Positions 24,239-32,728 of a stretch of 64,000 nt of DNA are shown here, one piece after another (the first letter of the stretch is position 1; each line of letters opens with the position of its first letter). The notes beneath the pieces were generated by a model. The model was given only the letters and a program-made list of their open reading frames with translations, searched no databases and had not been told where the DNA came from. The stretch lies in the NCBI RefSeq assembly GCF_008271695.1, contig NZ_VKKY01000001.1:2040589-2104588 (forward strand). The letters are read 5' to 3'. The stretch is from Rufibacter hautae. GTDB lineage: Bacteria > Bacteroidota > Bacteroidia > Cytophagales > Hymenobacteraceae. Both the position numbers and the translations under genes were made by a program.

Positions 24239-24850
24239 CTAGCTCCGGCTTGACGTAAGATCGTCTCCCGAGGAAGAAACCGTAATAGGAATAAAGGTGC
24301 CCTTGAACTGCGCCTTCAGGGGTTTGCCGGTCTCCAGAATCACATTGCAATTTACAGTGTAATCAGGGGCCGTGCCCGAAAGGGTTATTGAGCCGTTTCT
24401 GATCTCAAAGTACTCCTGGTCGGGGTCCAGTTCCTGGTCTTTGTTCAAGTCCAGCAGCAGCCCTGAGTTCAAAAAGAAATTCTTCCACCTGTATTTGGCG
24501 GCTGCGCGGTCAGAGGGCATGTTCTTCACATCACCAAACTCAAAGGTGCCGGTGACCGGAACATTGGTGCCGGGGTTGAAGAGGTATAGCCGCAGAACAA
24601 TGTTTGGCTTTTGGTTAACTGACTTAGCATCCGTCAGCAGGATTCCTTGGGCATAATGGGTTTTTTCACTGTGAAGCGCAAAAGGACCAAAATCATAGGT
24701 CAGGCCCATGCCCAAGTCATACGTGCGGCTGTCGTATTCCAATTGGTTTGACAAAGGAGCTACTTCTTCATCATCATCATGGCAGGAAGCCAGAAAAAGG
24801 CTGAAGAAGAACAGGGGTAGAAGCCTTAAGCAGGCCATTGGTTTTTTCAT
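24239..24850 (-). CDS. Lipoprotein, paralogue of 25144-25818
   Basis: A 203-residue lipoprotein: lipobox 'LFLASC' (Cys about 23) and acidic spacer 'HDDDEEV'. The body is mostly beta strands: 'NQLEYDSRTYDLGMGLTYDF', 'THYAQGILLTD', 'IVLRLYLFNPG', 'EYFEIRNGSITLSG', ending 'AQFKGTFIPITV'. The same order of segments appears in the gene 294 bases upstream, so the two are tandem duplicates with roughly one-third identity (my estimate). They probably sit in the outer membrane; the function is unknown. Confidence 0.75.
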   Translation of the reverse strand: MKKPMACLRLLPLFFFSLFLASCHDDDEEVAPLSNQLEYDSRTYDLGMGLTYDFGPFALHSEKTHYAQGILLTDAKSVNQKPNIVLRLYLFNPGTNVPVTGTFEFGDVKNMPSDRAAAKYRWKNFFLNSGLLLDLNKDQELDPDQEYFEIRNGSITLSGTAPDYTVNCNVILETGKPLKAQFKGTFIPITVSSSGDDLTSSRS

Positions 24851-25060
24851 AAACAGATGAAAGCGTTACCTGATAGAATATTTTATATAGGATGTGTTGA
24901 ATATAAAGAAAGCGCTCGGAGAAGTCTAATGAACCAAAAGATTTATTGTGCAGACAGCAGTTCAATGGTCTCACCTGATCGGCTTTTGACTCTACTGTCA
25001 GATTCCTCCTAGTGAAGCAGAAGCCACCAGATCGCCGTCAGAATAGGCTGATAAAAATAT

Positions 25061-25106
25061 CCTCTGTTCTAAGGCTTCTTTTGCGAAGAGAACCCTAAAA
25101 CAGAGG
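25061..25106. repeat. Dispersed palindrome copy with extended arms
   Basis: The pairing extends outward to CCTCTGTT and AACAGAGG; inside are CTAAGGCT, centre TCTTTTGCGAAGAGA and ACCCTAAA. It lies between the two paralogous lipoprotein genes. Confidence 0.75.
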
Positions 25107-25143
25107 ATCAGAGAAGGAAGCCAGACAAGTGGCTGAAGTACCT

Positions 25144-25818
25144 TTAGTTTAGTTTCAAGCCTTTTAAGGCTTTGGACAAAGAAAAGAAGGACTTAGGCGC
25201 CTTTCTCATTCCTGCGGTGGCAGGATCTTCCTCGTCGCCATCTATGGTGATAGGGGTGACTACGCCAGAGTATTGAGCCCGTAACCCTTTGTTGTTCTCA
25301 AGGGTGACATCACATTCTATGTTGTAATTCGTTCCTGATCCAGACATTTTTATGGTGCCGGACTTGATCATAAACGTCTCCTTGTCTTCGTCCATCTCCT
25401 CGTCGCCGTTCAGGTCAATCAGGAGATTAGAATCGAAGAAGAAGTTCTTGTCTTTGTACTTCGTCTCTGCATCGGCTAATTCAACATCGGCGAACTCAAA
25501 CGTACCTGAACCAAACGAAGCCGCGCCTTTAGAAAACATATAGAGTTCCAGGATCACCTTTGGGGCAGCGGTGCCGGTGGCCACATAGTCAGAAAGAATG
25601 AAGGCCTGGCCGTAGTGGGTCTCGGTAGTTGAGAACCCGGCGGCACCCAGGTCAACAGATAGAACAGTGGCCAGGTCATACGTTACATCATTGTACTCCA
25701 GCTGGTTCTCAAGGGGCGGAATCACCTCCTCATCATCGTCGTCTTTAGAGCAAGATACGGCCAGGAAACTGCAGAAAAGCAGGACCAACAGCCTAAATTT
25801 TTGGGTAGAATTTTTCAT
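25144..25818 (-). CDS. Lipoprotein, paralogue of 24239-24850
   Basis: A 224-residue lipoprotein: lipobox 'FLAVSC' (Cys about 23), acidic spacer 'SKDDDDEEV'. It repeats the strand order of its neighbour: 'NQLEYNDVTYDLATVLSVDL', 'THYGQAFILSD', 'VILELYMFSKG', 'ETFMIKSGTIKMSG', 'AQYSGVVTPITI'. A basic tail ('RKAPKSFFSLSKALKGLKL') of about 20 residues is missing from the other copy. In both, an acidic loop ('DEEMDEDKE' here) resembles a calcium-binding turn. Function unknown. Confidence 0.75.
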   Translation of the reverse strand: MKNSTQKFRLLVLLFCSFLAVSCSKDDDDEEVIPPLENQLEYNDVTYDLATVLSVDLGAAGFSTTETHYGQAFILSDYVATGTAAPKVILELYMFSKGAASFGSGTFEFADVELADAETKYKDKNFFFDSNLLIDLNGDEEMDEDKETFMIKSGTIKMSGSGTNYNIECDVTLENNKGLRAQYSGVVTPITIDGDEEDPATAGMRKAPKSFFSLSKALKGLKLN

Positions 25819-25948
25819 GGAAGGGATATATTAGGGAAGAAATGAAAACAATTTAAGAATTTATTCCTCGCTGGCAAGCAATAGCAGCGGGCTATTTCAA
25901 GGAAAAGGTCAAAAAACGCTGCCTTGTACCTGATTGTCTTACGACAAA

Positions 25949-25994
25949 CCTCTGTTTAGGGGTGGATTTTTAGAAAACAGCCCCTAAACAGGTG
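25949..25994. repeat. Dispersed palindrome copy
   Basis: CTGTTTAGGGGTGG, centre TTTTTAGAAAA, CAGCCCCTAAACAG, ending a few bases before the hemW stop. One of the most regular copies. Confidence 0.8.
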
Positions 25995-25999
25995 ATACC

Positions 26000-27142
26000 C
26001 TACGCTTCTTCTTCCTGGAGTAAAAACAGATCCAGCGCTATTTCATCGGCGAGGAGTTTGCCGGCTTCGGTTAAGACCAGGACACTGCCTTCGTGGCGGA
26101 GCAATCCCTGAGCTTCCATCTTCTGCAGGTACGCCGTGTGGAGGGCCACCAGGTCAATGCCCCATTTTTCCTGAATATAGGCCGTGTCACAGCCCCAGCT
26201 GGTGCGCAGCGTGGTCATGACGTACTCGTTCACGCGGTCTTCCACGGAGAGTTCCTCTACGGTGCAGGGCAGTTGCCCGGCTTCCAGCGCCTGCACGTAT
26301 TTAGGATTATGTGCGATGTTGAATTGGCGGCTTACGCCATTGAAGGAGTGCGCGCTGGGACCCAGACCCAGGTACGGCACCTGTTTCCAGTAGCTGCTGT
26401 TGTGTTTGCTCTCAAAACCAGGTTGGCAGAAGTTGGAGATCTCGTAGTGCAGGAAACCGTGCTGGGCGGCCTGGCTCATGAGCAATTCAAACTGGCGGGC
26501 CACGCGCTCTTCATCGGCGGGCGAGAACTTGCCTTTGCGCACTCGGCTTCCGAAAACCGTGTTAGGTTCAATGGTCAACGCGTAACAGGATAGGTGCTGC
26601 ACGTTCAGAGCAAAGGCTTTGGCCAGGTCCTCTTCCCAGAGTGCCGCGTCCTCTGCGGGGATGCCGTAGATCAGGTCCAGCGAGATGTTGTCGAAGCCCA
26701 GTTCCTGCGCCAGCTTGATGCAGTGGACGGCCTCGGCAGCGGTATGCGGACGGTTCATGAACTGCAGATGTGGATCATGGAACGACTGCACGCCAATACT
26801 CAGACGGTTGATGCGGGTCTGGCGCAGGGCCTGCAGTTTCTCCGGCGTGAGGTCATCGGGGTTGGCTTCCAAGGTGATCTCGGCGTTCGGGTTTACCGTA
26901 TGTTTCGCGTAAATCGCCTCCAAAAGGCCGTTCAGTTCGCCCACCGATAAGATGGACGGCGTGCCGCCCCCGAAGTAGATGGTGTTGATGATTTCACCGT
27001 TGAGGTAGTTCTGCTGCAGGTCCAGTTCCCGCTGCATGGCCTGCAAGACCTGCTCCTTCAGGCCCATAGACGTACTGAAATGGAAATCGCAGTAGTGACA
27101 GGCTTGTTTGCAGAAAGGGATATGAAGATAAATTCCGGGCAA
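26000..27142 (-). CDS. hemW: HemW, radical-SAM heme chaperone
   Basis: A 380-residue radical-SAM protein. The iron-sulfur motif 'CKQACHYC' (C-x3-C-x2-C, residues 11-18) is followed by 'TIYFGGGTPSIL' and 'LEANPDD', as in the coproporphyrinogen oxidase-like HemN/HemW family. The protein is short at the N-terminus and lacks the fourth Cys of HemN ('CxxxCxxCxC'), which fits HemW, the heme chaperone that inserts heme into respiratory enzymes. The C-terminal HemN domain includes 'YCxxL'-like strands and ends in an acidic helix. It is divergent from the Omp85-family gene, with 86 bases between. Confidence 0.93.
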   Translation of the reverse strand: MPGIYLHIPFCKQACHYCDFHFSTSMGLKEQVLQAMQRELDLQQNYLNGEIINTIYFGGGTPSILSVGELNGLLEAIYAKHTVNPNAEITLEANPDDLTPEKLQALRQTRINRLSIGVQSFHDPHLQFMNRPHTAAEAVHCIKLAQELGFDNISLDLIYGIPAEDAALWEEDLAKAFALNVQHLSCYALTIEPNTVFGSRVRKGKFSPADEERVARQFELLMSQAAQHGFLHYEISNFCQPGFESKHNSSYWKQVPYLGLGPSAHSFNGVSRQFNIAHNPKYVQALEAGQLPCTVEELSVEDRVNEYVMTTLRTSWGCDTAYIQEKWGIDLVALHTAYLQKMEAQGLLRHEGSVLVLTEAGKLLADEIALDLFLLQEEEA

Positions 27143-27195
27143 AATGCGTTGGGGCTATGGAAAGCGTTAAGAGTAAATGAAAACGGCGGTGCGGT

Positions 27196-27203
27196 ACTTT
27201 TGC
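27196..27203 (+). promoter_or_regulatory. Candidate -7 element of the Omp85-family gene
   Basis: TACTTTTG, an exact TAnnTTTG match, 26 bases before the ATG. No clear -33 partner. Confidence 0.45.
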
Positions 27204-27228
27204 AACGCAAGCCGTACCTTTAGAAACA

Positions 27229-29025
27229 ATGAAGAGGAGGTCTAGTTCCCGTCTGTGCCAAAAGATAATCCCGCAAAGATACGCATTTCTGGGGCTGCTC
27301 CTGGGTTTGCTCTTTTGGGGAAGTATGGCGCAGGCGCAGGACAAGAAAGTGGTGGTGAACGTGTCGTCGCCTGACCTTGAGGCGGTGAAGATCTGGCAGC
27401 GCCTGCAGCCCAAACTCTCCATACGCGATTCCTTGGGCTTGCAGCAAGACCTGCGCGCCTGGCTGGCCCGGGTACAGGAAGAAGGCTACCTCACCGCCTC
27501 TATTGACAGCCTGCGCCGCCGCAACGACTCTCTTTGGCTGCACGTGTACGTGGGGCGGCCGTATAACTGGGCCTCGCTCCAAAACGGAAACGTAGGCGAG
27601 GGTTTGCTGGAGAAAGTGGGCTTTCGGGAGAAGCTCTACAGCGGTCAGCCTTTCCGGCCTGCCGAGTTTGCCCAACTCCAGCAGAGTCTGCTGCGCGAGG
27701 CCGAGAACAGCGGTTTTCCGTACGCCGCCGTGCAGATAGATTCGCTGCGCCTGTACAATGATTCTTTGAGCGGCGTGCTACGCGTGGTGCGCGGCCCTCT
27801 GATGATGATAGACTCGGTGCAGATTGTGGGCTCCAGCCGCATGCAGTTGCGCACGCTCTATCGCTACACCCAGCTTGCGCCGGGGCAGCCGTATTCTTTG
27901 CAGCGCATAGAAGCCGCCATGCGCGCCCTCCGCCAGTTGCCCTTTGTGCGCATCACCGGCGAGCCGCAGGTCTTGTTCGCGAAAAACCAGGCCCGCGTGT
28001 ACTTCTTCCTCGATGAGAAAAAAGCCAACCAGTTTGACGGCATCATCGGGTTTCTGCCTGATCCCAATTCCTCCACGAACAAACTCCTCATTACCGGTGA
28101 GGTGAACCTGCAGGTGCGCAACCTGCGCGGTAGCGGCAAACAGATAGGCCTGCACTGGCGCAAAGTAGAACGCAACTCGCAGCTCCTGGATGTGGAATAC
28201 CGCCACCCGCACTTCTTCAACTCGCCGTTTGAGGTGGCTGGCCTGTTCCACCTCTACAAACAGGATACTTCCTTTCTAAACCTTCGTCCGAGGCTGGAGA
28301 TTGCCTATCCGCTTTCTACCACCAGCCGGGTCACGTTCTTTGCCGAGGTGGCGAGTTCGCAGTTGCTCTCGCCCGAAGCCCTGCGGCAGCGCACGTCAGA
28401 TTCATCGGCCATTGACGCCAACTTCACGTCCTATGGCCTGGCCTACGCCTGGGGCAACCTGGACGATCTGTTTTTCCCGCGCCGCGGAACCCAGGCGTAT
28501 TTCCAGGGGGCGGTGGGTAACAAGCGGGTGCAACGGAACGCGCGGGTAGAAGCCAGCTACTATGACACCCTGCAGATGAAGACTTCCCAAATCTCTCTGG
28601 CCGGAAGAGTGGAACGGTACTGGCCGATCTCTAAAAACGCGGTGGTGCTCACGCGGCTTCGTGCTGAGGGCCTGGTGAACCAGCGCCTGTACCTGAATGA
28701 ACTGTTCCGGTTAGGTGGCCTGGCCTCGCTCCGCGGTTTTGATGATTATGCCTTTTATGCCTCGTCTTACGCCGTGAGTACGCTAGAGTATAGGTTGTAT
28801 ACCGGGCAAGATTCGTACGTTTTGCTCCTGTATGACCAGGGATATCTGCGCCGCGATCTGAAAAATGAAAAAAATATTCAGTGGGCCAGCGGCGTGGGCG
28901 GCGGCATCAGCTTTTCTACGGGAGCCGGTGTGTTTCAGCTAGTTTACTCCGTGGGCAGGACTGCTCAAGAAGGTTTTAGCCTCTCCCGAGGCAAGATTCA
29001 TTTCGGGATTACGGGCCGTTTTTAG
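27229..29025 (+). CDS. Omp85/BamA-TamA family outer-membrane protein
   Basis: A 598-residue outer-membrane protein. A signal peptide (about 16-36, ending 'MAQAQ') is followed by POTRA-like modules ('MIDSVQIVGSSRMQLRTL', 'YTQLAPGQPYSLQRIEAAM', 'LRQLPFVRI') and, from about 260, a 16-strand Omp85 barrel. The L6 signature is present as 'LGGLASLRGFDDY', and the last strand ends 'IHFGITGRF' with the C-terminal Phe used for barrel insertion. Such proteins assemble other outer-membrane proteins or translocate lipoproteins. The stop codon TAG lies inside a dispersed-palindrome half-copy ('CGGGCCGTTTTTAGAAAAA'). Confidence 0.9.
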   Translation: MKRRSSSRLCQKIIPQRYAFLGLLLGLLFWGSMAQAQDKKVVVNVSSPDLEAVKIWQRLQPKLSIRDSLGLQQDLRAWLARVQEEGYLTASIDSLRRRNDSLWLHVYVGRPYNWASLQNGNVGEGLLEKVGFREKLYSGQPFRPAEFAQLQQSLLREAENSGFPYAAVQIDSLRLYNDSLSGVLRVVRGPLMMIDSVQIVGSSRMQLRTLYRYTQLAPGQPYSLQRIEAAMRALRQLPFVRITGEPQVLFAKNQARVYFFLDEKKANQFDGIIGFLPDPNSSTNKLLITGEVNLQVRNLRGSGKQIGLHWRKVERNSQLLDVEYRHPHFFNSPFEVAGLFHLYKQDTSFLNLRPRLEIAYPLSTTSRVTFFAEVASSQLLSPEALRQRTSDSSAIDANFTSYGLAYAWGNLDDLFFPRRGTQAYFQGAVGNKRVQRNARVEASYYDTLQMKTSQISLAGRVERYWPISKNAVVLTRLRAEGLVNQRLYLNELFRLGGLASLRGFDDYAFYASSYAVSTLEYRLYTGQDSYVLLLYDQGYLRRDLKNEKNIQWASGVGGGISFSTGAGVFQLVYSVGRTAQEGFSLSRGKIHFGITGRF

Positions 29026-29043
29026 AAAAACTTTTGCAAAGGA

Positions 29044-29075
29044 TTTGGAGCGAATAGAAAAAGCCCCTACATTTG
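29044..29075 (+). promoter_or_regulatory. Initiator-tRNA promoter
   Basis: TTTG at 29044-29047, exactly 20 bases, TACATTTG at 29068-29075, with the tRNA starting 13 bases further on. Confidence 0.75.
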
Positions 29076-29087
29076 TATTACAAACAG

Positions 29088-29160
<73 letters not shown>

Positions 29161-29168
29161 CCTCAGAT

Positions 29169-29203
29169 AAAAGCCTTGTAAGGAAACTTGCAAGGCTTTT
29201 TCG
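29169..29203 (+). terminator. tRNA-fMet terminator
   Basis: Stem AAAAGCCTTG (29169-29178) with CAAGGCTTTT (29191-29200), then a T run. Confidence 0.85.
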
Positions 29204-29423
29204 TTTTTAGGCATTACTCGCAGGCTCCCTCCTTTATACTATCCTGGTTTAACATCTTTAAGGTCTGCTTCCCCTAGGCTAATGTATTCAGCTTTGTTCC
29301 TCAGAGACTAGCTAAAAACTGCGAAGAGAAACATTACCTTTATTCCATTCCCGAAACAGCTTGAGTCAAGCAAATTCGGGGTTGAAATAGGTAAATTGTA
29401 AAACCACGATACCTGCAAGGTTT

Positions 29424-30275
29424 ATGAGATTAAAGAGAAGCCTCCTTTTGCTCTTGTTGTTAGTGAGTTTAACTGCCGCCACCCAGGCGCAGGGGTTAAC
29501 AGTAGGCTCGTACAACCTGCGATACGACAGTCCGGGCGATGCGGGAAATCTGTGGGTGAACCGGGCGCCTGTGGTGGCCGCCCTCATTCGCTTTCATGAG
29601 TTTGATGTGCTGGGGACCCAGGAAGGGTTGAAGAACCAATTAGATGACTTGAGCAAGGCGCTTCCTGAGTACGACCGCTACGGCGCTGGGCGGGATGATG
29701 GTAAAGAGAAAGGCGAGCACTCTGCCATCTTCTTCAGGAAAGATAAATTCAGGTTGTTGAACAAAGGTGATTTCTGGTTGTCCCAGACACCCGATAAGCC
29801 CTCGTTGGGTTGGGACGCTACCTGTTGCCACCGTATTGTTTCGTGGGTGTATCTGCAGGACCTCTCCACCAAGGAGAAGTTATATGTGTTCAACGCCCAT
29901 TTTGATCACCAGGGAATGCAGGCCAGGAAAGAAAGCAGCAAGCTGATTTTGCGGAAGATTCAAGAAATCGCCGGGAAAGAGCCAGTGGTTTTAACGGGCG
30001 ATTTCAACGGAGACCAAGCCAGTGAGTGGTACCAGACCATCGCCAATTCAGGGGTGCTGAAAGACACGTTCAGACAAGTGAAATACCCTTACGCCAACAA
30101 CACTTCCTTTAACGGATTCCAACAGCAGTTCGATCGGAAGGAAATCATTGACCACATTTTTGTGACCAACGCCTTTAAGGTGAAGAAATGGGGAATCCTG
30201 ACAGATACATACCACGGCAAATTTCCCTCTGACCATTTCCCTATCTTGGTGAAGGTGACGTATGGTGCCAAATGA
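29424..30275 (+). CDS. Secreted endonuclease/exonuclease/phosphatase-family hydrolase
   Basis: A 283-residue EEP-fold (DNase I-like) hydrolase with a signal peptide (1-22, ending 'ATQAQ'). Catalytic motifs: 'VGSYNLRYD' (metal Asn), 'VLGTQEG' (Glu), 'FNAHFDHQG' (His), 'VVLTGDFNGD' (Asp-Asn), 'IDHIFV' and 'SDHFPIL' (catalytic His). It is exported and probably acts on phosphodiesters or phosphomonoesters outside the cytoplasm. It stands alone and ends at a dispersed-palindrome half-copy; convergent with the STAS-like gene at 30559. Confidence 0.9.
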   Translation: MRLKRSLLLLLLLVSLTAATQAQGLTVGSYNLRYDSPGDAGNLWVNRAPVVAALIRFHEFDVLGTQEGLKNQLDDLSKALPEYDRYGAGRDDGKEKGEHSAIFFRKDKFRLLNKGDFWLSQTPDKPSLGWDATCCHRIVSWVYLQDLSTKEKLYVFNAHFDHQGMQARKESSKLILRKIQEIAGKEPVVLTGDFNGDQASEWYQTIANSGVLKDTFRQVKYPYANNTSFNGFQQQFDRKEIIDHIFVTNAFKVKKWGILTDTYHGKFPSDHFPILVKVTYGAK

Positions 30276-30428
30276 TGGGTTTCTAAAAATCAGGCCTTAA
30301 ACCTTGATAGTTTTAGAGGGTAAATTGGCCAAACCGAAGCGCTAAGCCAGACTTTTGAAAATAGGCAGTTTTTCGAATTTTGCTCCTAAAACGTCTGTAA
30401 CCTGGCTGCATCAAGCATTTTTACTTTA

Positions 30429-30470
30429 AACAGCACGAGGCGCCATGTACACATAGCACCTCGTGTTGTT
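30429..30470. terminator. Hairpin between convergent genes
   Basis: AACAGCACGAGG with CCTCGTGTTGTT, loop of about 18 bases, between the EEP gene and the STAS-like gene. Likely bidirectional but with no long T run. Confidence 0.45.
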
Positions 30471-30558
30471 AGTATTACGACAGCATACGCTCTACCGCTC
30501 CGGAGTTACTTTGGCGTTTTAGAGGAAGAATTGATTGAGCAAAAGTAAAAGACCAGAC

Positions 30559-30975
30559 CTAAGCGGGAGCAGTGAGAGGTTCTTTCAGCCAGGATAAAGC
30601 CATGATCTTATTTGAAAACTCCTTCGTGGTCATTTCGCCTTGGCCTTCTGCTCTTCTATAGATCTGTTCCACCGCCGTGCGGTTAAAAAAGTCTTCTGAT
30701 ACCAGTACCGCATTGCGTCTTAGGGTGGACTGTTGGAGTCGGGGTAGGATATGCTCCACAAACCACTCTTGGTCTACCGGACGAATGGCTTTCATCTTTC
30801 GGTTGTCGCCTAGCCACCTCAGCAATTTGCGTTCCTCTATCAATCCAATGCAGTTTGTAATCGCTTCCCGGAACTCCTGGCTGTTTAGAAATCCGTCCCA
30901 TGTAGCCACGCCCATCTGCAACTCCTCTTCGTAAGTGATAGTAACTACATTACTCTGGTAGTAAACGGTTGCCAT
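30559..30975 (-). CDS. STAS/SpoIIAA-like small protein, paralogue 5
   Basis: A 138-residue member of the family found four times at 1.6-6.8 kb: 'YYQSNVVTITYEEELQMG', 'LRWLGDNRKMKAIRPVDQEW', 'LRRNAVLVSEDFFNRTAVEQIY' and 'MALSWLKEPL'. Here 'WLAD' reads 'WLGD'. It lies alone about 24 kb from the cluster, on the other strand, so it is an older dispersed member. A TATATTTG -7 element is found 34 bases upstream of the ATG. Confidence 0.75.
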   Translation of the reverse strand: MATVYYQSNVVTITYEEELQMGVATWDGFLNSQEFREAITNCIGLIEERKLLRWLGDNRKMKAIRPVDQEWFVEHILPRLQQSTLRRNAVLVSEDFFNRTAVEQIYRRAEGQGEMTTKEFSNKIMALSWLKEPLTAPA

Positions 30976-31008
30976 TAATGTGAGGTCTTAAGCTTATAAA
31001 GTAACCAA

Positions 31009-31016
31009 CAAATATA
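31009..31016 (-). promoter_or_regulatory. Candidate -7 element of STAS-like paralogue 5
   Basis: TATATTTG on the minus strand; no -33 partner at the normal spacing. Confidence 0.4.
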
Positions 31017-31114
31017 ATTCCCTTTCCCTACAAGTAACCATAAGTTAACCCTGAATCTGGAATATTCTGTGCCATCAGTAGCCGAGCCATCTGTTTTGCA
31101 CTGCCTCCAGATAA

Positions 31115-31264
31115 TCCCAAAGGCACAATAAGGAGTATCATGAAGAGCAGAAAGCCAAGAAGCTAGCCAAGAAGAAAGAGGAAACTAAAGGCTTTGAGTT
31201 GGAAGGGCGCAACGGCGTGACCTTCATCAGGAATACCAACTTCGTGCTGAGCAGGTTTCTGTAG
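31115..31264 (+). pseudogene. Orphan C-terminal gene fragment
   Basis: A 49-codon open frame bounded by stops, with no plausible start, reading 'KEYHEEQKAKKLAKKKEET', then 'KGFELEGRNGVTFIRN' and 'FVLSRFL'. The change from a Lys/Glu helix to an ordered strand pattern looks like real coding sequence. It is probably the end of a deleted gene. The family was not recognised. Confidence 0.35.
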
Positions 31265-31294
31265 GCTGCCGCTCTTCCGCTCTTTGCCGAATGG

Positions 31295-32623
31295 CTACTT
31301 CTTTCCTTTGGCAATCCCCGCTTCGGCCAGGAGCAAGAGCAAGGCGCGCTGGGTGCCCAGATAGGTGTTCTTCGGCACAAACCACTCTTCCAGCGCGTGC
31401 GCCCCGCCGCCGCTACCGCCGCTCCCGATGGTCACGGCCGGAACGCCTTTGGAGAACGGGATATTGGAGTTGGTAGAGCCTACGCGCAGGGTGGGTTCGG
31501 TGCCCAGGTGGCGAGTGGCAGCAAGGGCACGTTGGGCCAGGGCTACGGTAGGTTCCATGCCGCCGGCCGGCCGGTCACCAATCAGTTTCACGTCTACTTT
31601 CAGGTCTGGGCCGAGGCGCTTCATCTGGTTTTCTTCCTGCAGCGCCCGTTGCACGGCAGCCTGCAGAAGCTTGTCCAGGCCGGCTACCCTTTCCGGACTC
31701 TCCGAACGCATGTCCACTTCCATCCAGGATTCGAACGGGATGGAGTTCACCGAGGTGCCTCCGCCAATCACGCCCACGTTGTAAGTAGCCCTGATGCCTT
31801 CCTTCGTGTATTTATCAGCGTCTACCGCGAAGTAATGGATCGCCCGGCCCAAGGCATTATGCGGATTCACCAGCCCGAACGCCCCGGAGGAGTGTCCGCC
31901 GGGACCTTTGAAGGTGATGCGGTAGCGGTGCGAGCCCAGTCCGCGGTTGGCCACCGTACCCAAGCCGGTTCCGTCCACAGCGATGTAGGAATCTATGTTT
32001 TTAGGGCCGTTTTCTGAAAACAGGTGCTTAACGCCCCGCAAGTCTCCCAAGCCTTCTTCGCCAACGGTCCCGATGAACAATACGGTTGCCTCCGTCTCAA
32101 TCCCGGTTTTCTCCAGCGTTTTCAGCACCTGCAGCACCATAGCCAGGCCACGGGTATCATCGGCAATGCCGGGCGCCCGCAAGGTGTCACCGTTCTGCCG
32201 CACTTTTACATCGGTGCCCTCGGGGAAAACCGTGTCTAGGTGTGCTTCCATAACCACCGTTTTCTGGCTGTTTTTCCCTTTTCTAAGCGAAAGCACGTTG
32301 CCCACGGCATCAGTCCACACGGAGTCTGCGCCGGCGGCCCGCAGCATCTCGGCGTACTTTCTGCCTCTGACTTCCTCTTTGAAAGGTGGCGCCGGAATCT
32401 CGGTGAGGGTAATGAGGTCTTGGTGCGTCTGCGGCTCCAGATCCATGATTACCTTGAAGGCCTGCTTCACCGCTGCGTTTTTGGCCAGAGCCTTCATCTC
32501 GTTCTCGTAGCGTTTGTCCACCGGAATAGGTTTTTCAGCGGTGGTGGTTTGGGCGAAGGCCGATGAAGTCAGGCAGATAGCGAGTGAGGCAGGTAGCAGC
32601 CCGCGGAGGAAATTTCTTTTCAT
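31295..32623 (-). CDS. Secreted M20-family peptidase (peptidase T-like)
   Basis: A 442-residue zinc aminopeptidase/dipeptidase with a signal peptide (1-24, ending 'SAFAQ'). Metal-binding residues are visible in 'VMEAHLDTVF' (His, catalytic Asp), 'APGIADDTRGLAM' (bridging Asp), 'GTVGEEGLGDLRG' (catalytic Glu and ligand) and, near the end, 'GGSGGGAHALEEWF' (His). The middle 'GPGGHSSGAFG' belongs to the dimerisation domain. A dispersed palindrome lies inside the reading frame (31997-32032) and encodes 'HLFSENGPKN' without a break. It lies 105 bases downstream of a second M20 peptidase on the same strand. Confidence 0.9.
   Translation of the reverse strand: MKRNFLRGLLPASLAICLTSSAFAQTTTAEKPIPVDKRYENEMKALAKNAAVKQAFKVIMDLEPQTHQDLITLTEIPAPPFKEEVRGRKYAEMLRAAGADSVWTDAVGNVLSLRKGKNSQKTVVMEAHLDTVFPEGTDVKVRQNGDTLRAPGIADDTRGLAMVLQVLKTLEKTGIETEATVLFIGTVGEEGLGDLRGVKHLFSENGPKNIDSYIAVDGTGLGTVANRGLGSHRYRITFKGPGGHSSGAFGLVNPHNALGRAIHYFAVDADKYTKEGIRATYNVGVIGGGTSVNSIPFESWMEVDMRSESPERVAGLDKLLQAAVQRALQEENQMKRLGPDLKVDVKLIGDRPAGGMEPTVALAQRALAATRHLGTEPTLRVGSTNSNIPFSKGVPAVTIGSGGSGGGAHALEEWFVPKNTYLGTQRALLLLLAEAGIAKGKK
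31997..32032. repeat. Dispersed palindrome copy inside a coding sequence
   Basis: GTTTTTAGGGCCG, centre TTTTCTGAAAA, CAGGTGCTTAAC. In the M20 peptidase frame it encodes 'VKHLFSENGPKN', between the catalytic Glu loop and the next strand. Confidence 0.75.
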
Positions 32624-32728
32624 AAGGTGATCGGGCTAGCCCGAAATTCTAAGTTTAGTTGCAGCCGCGCGCGCGCGGCAGAGCATAAATAAAGATACGC
32701 CAGCCGAGAGGTAAGAACAAGTTGCAGG

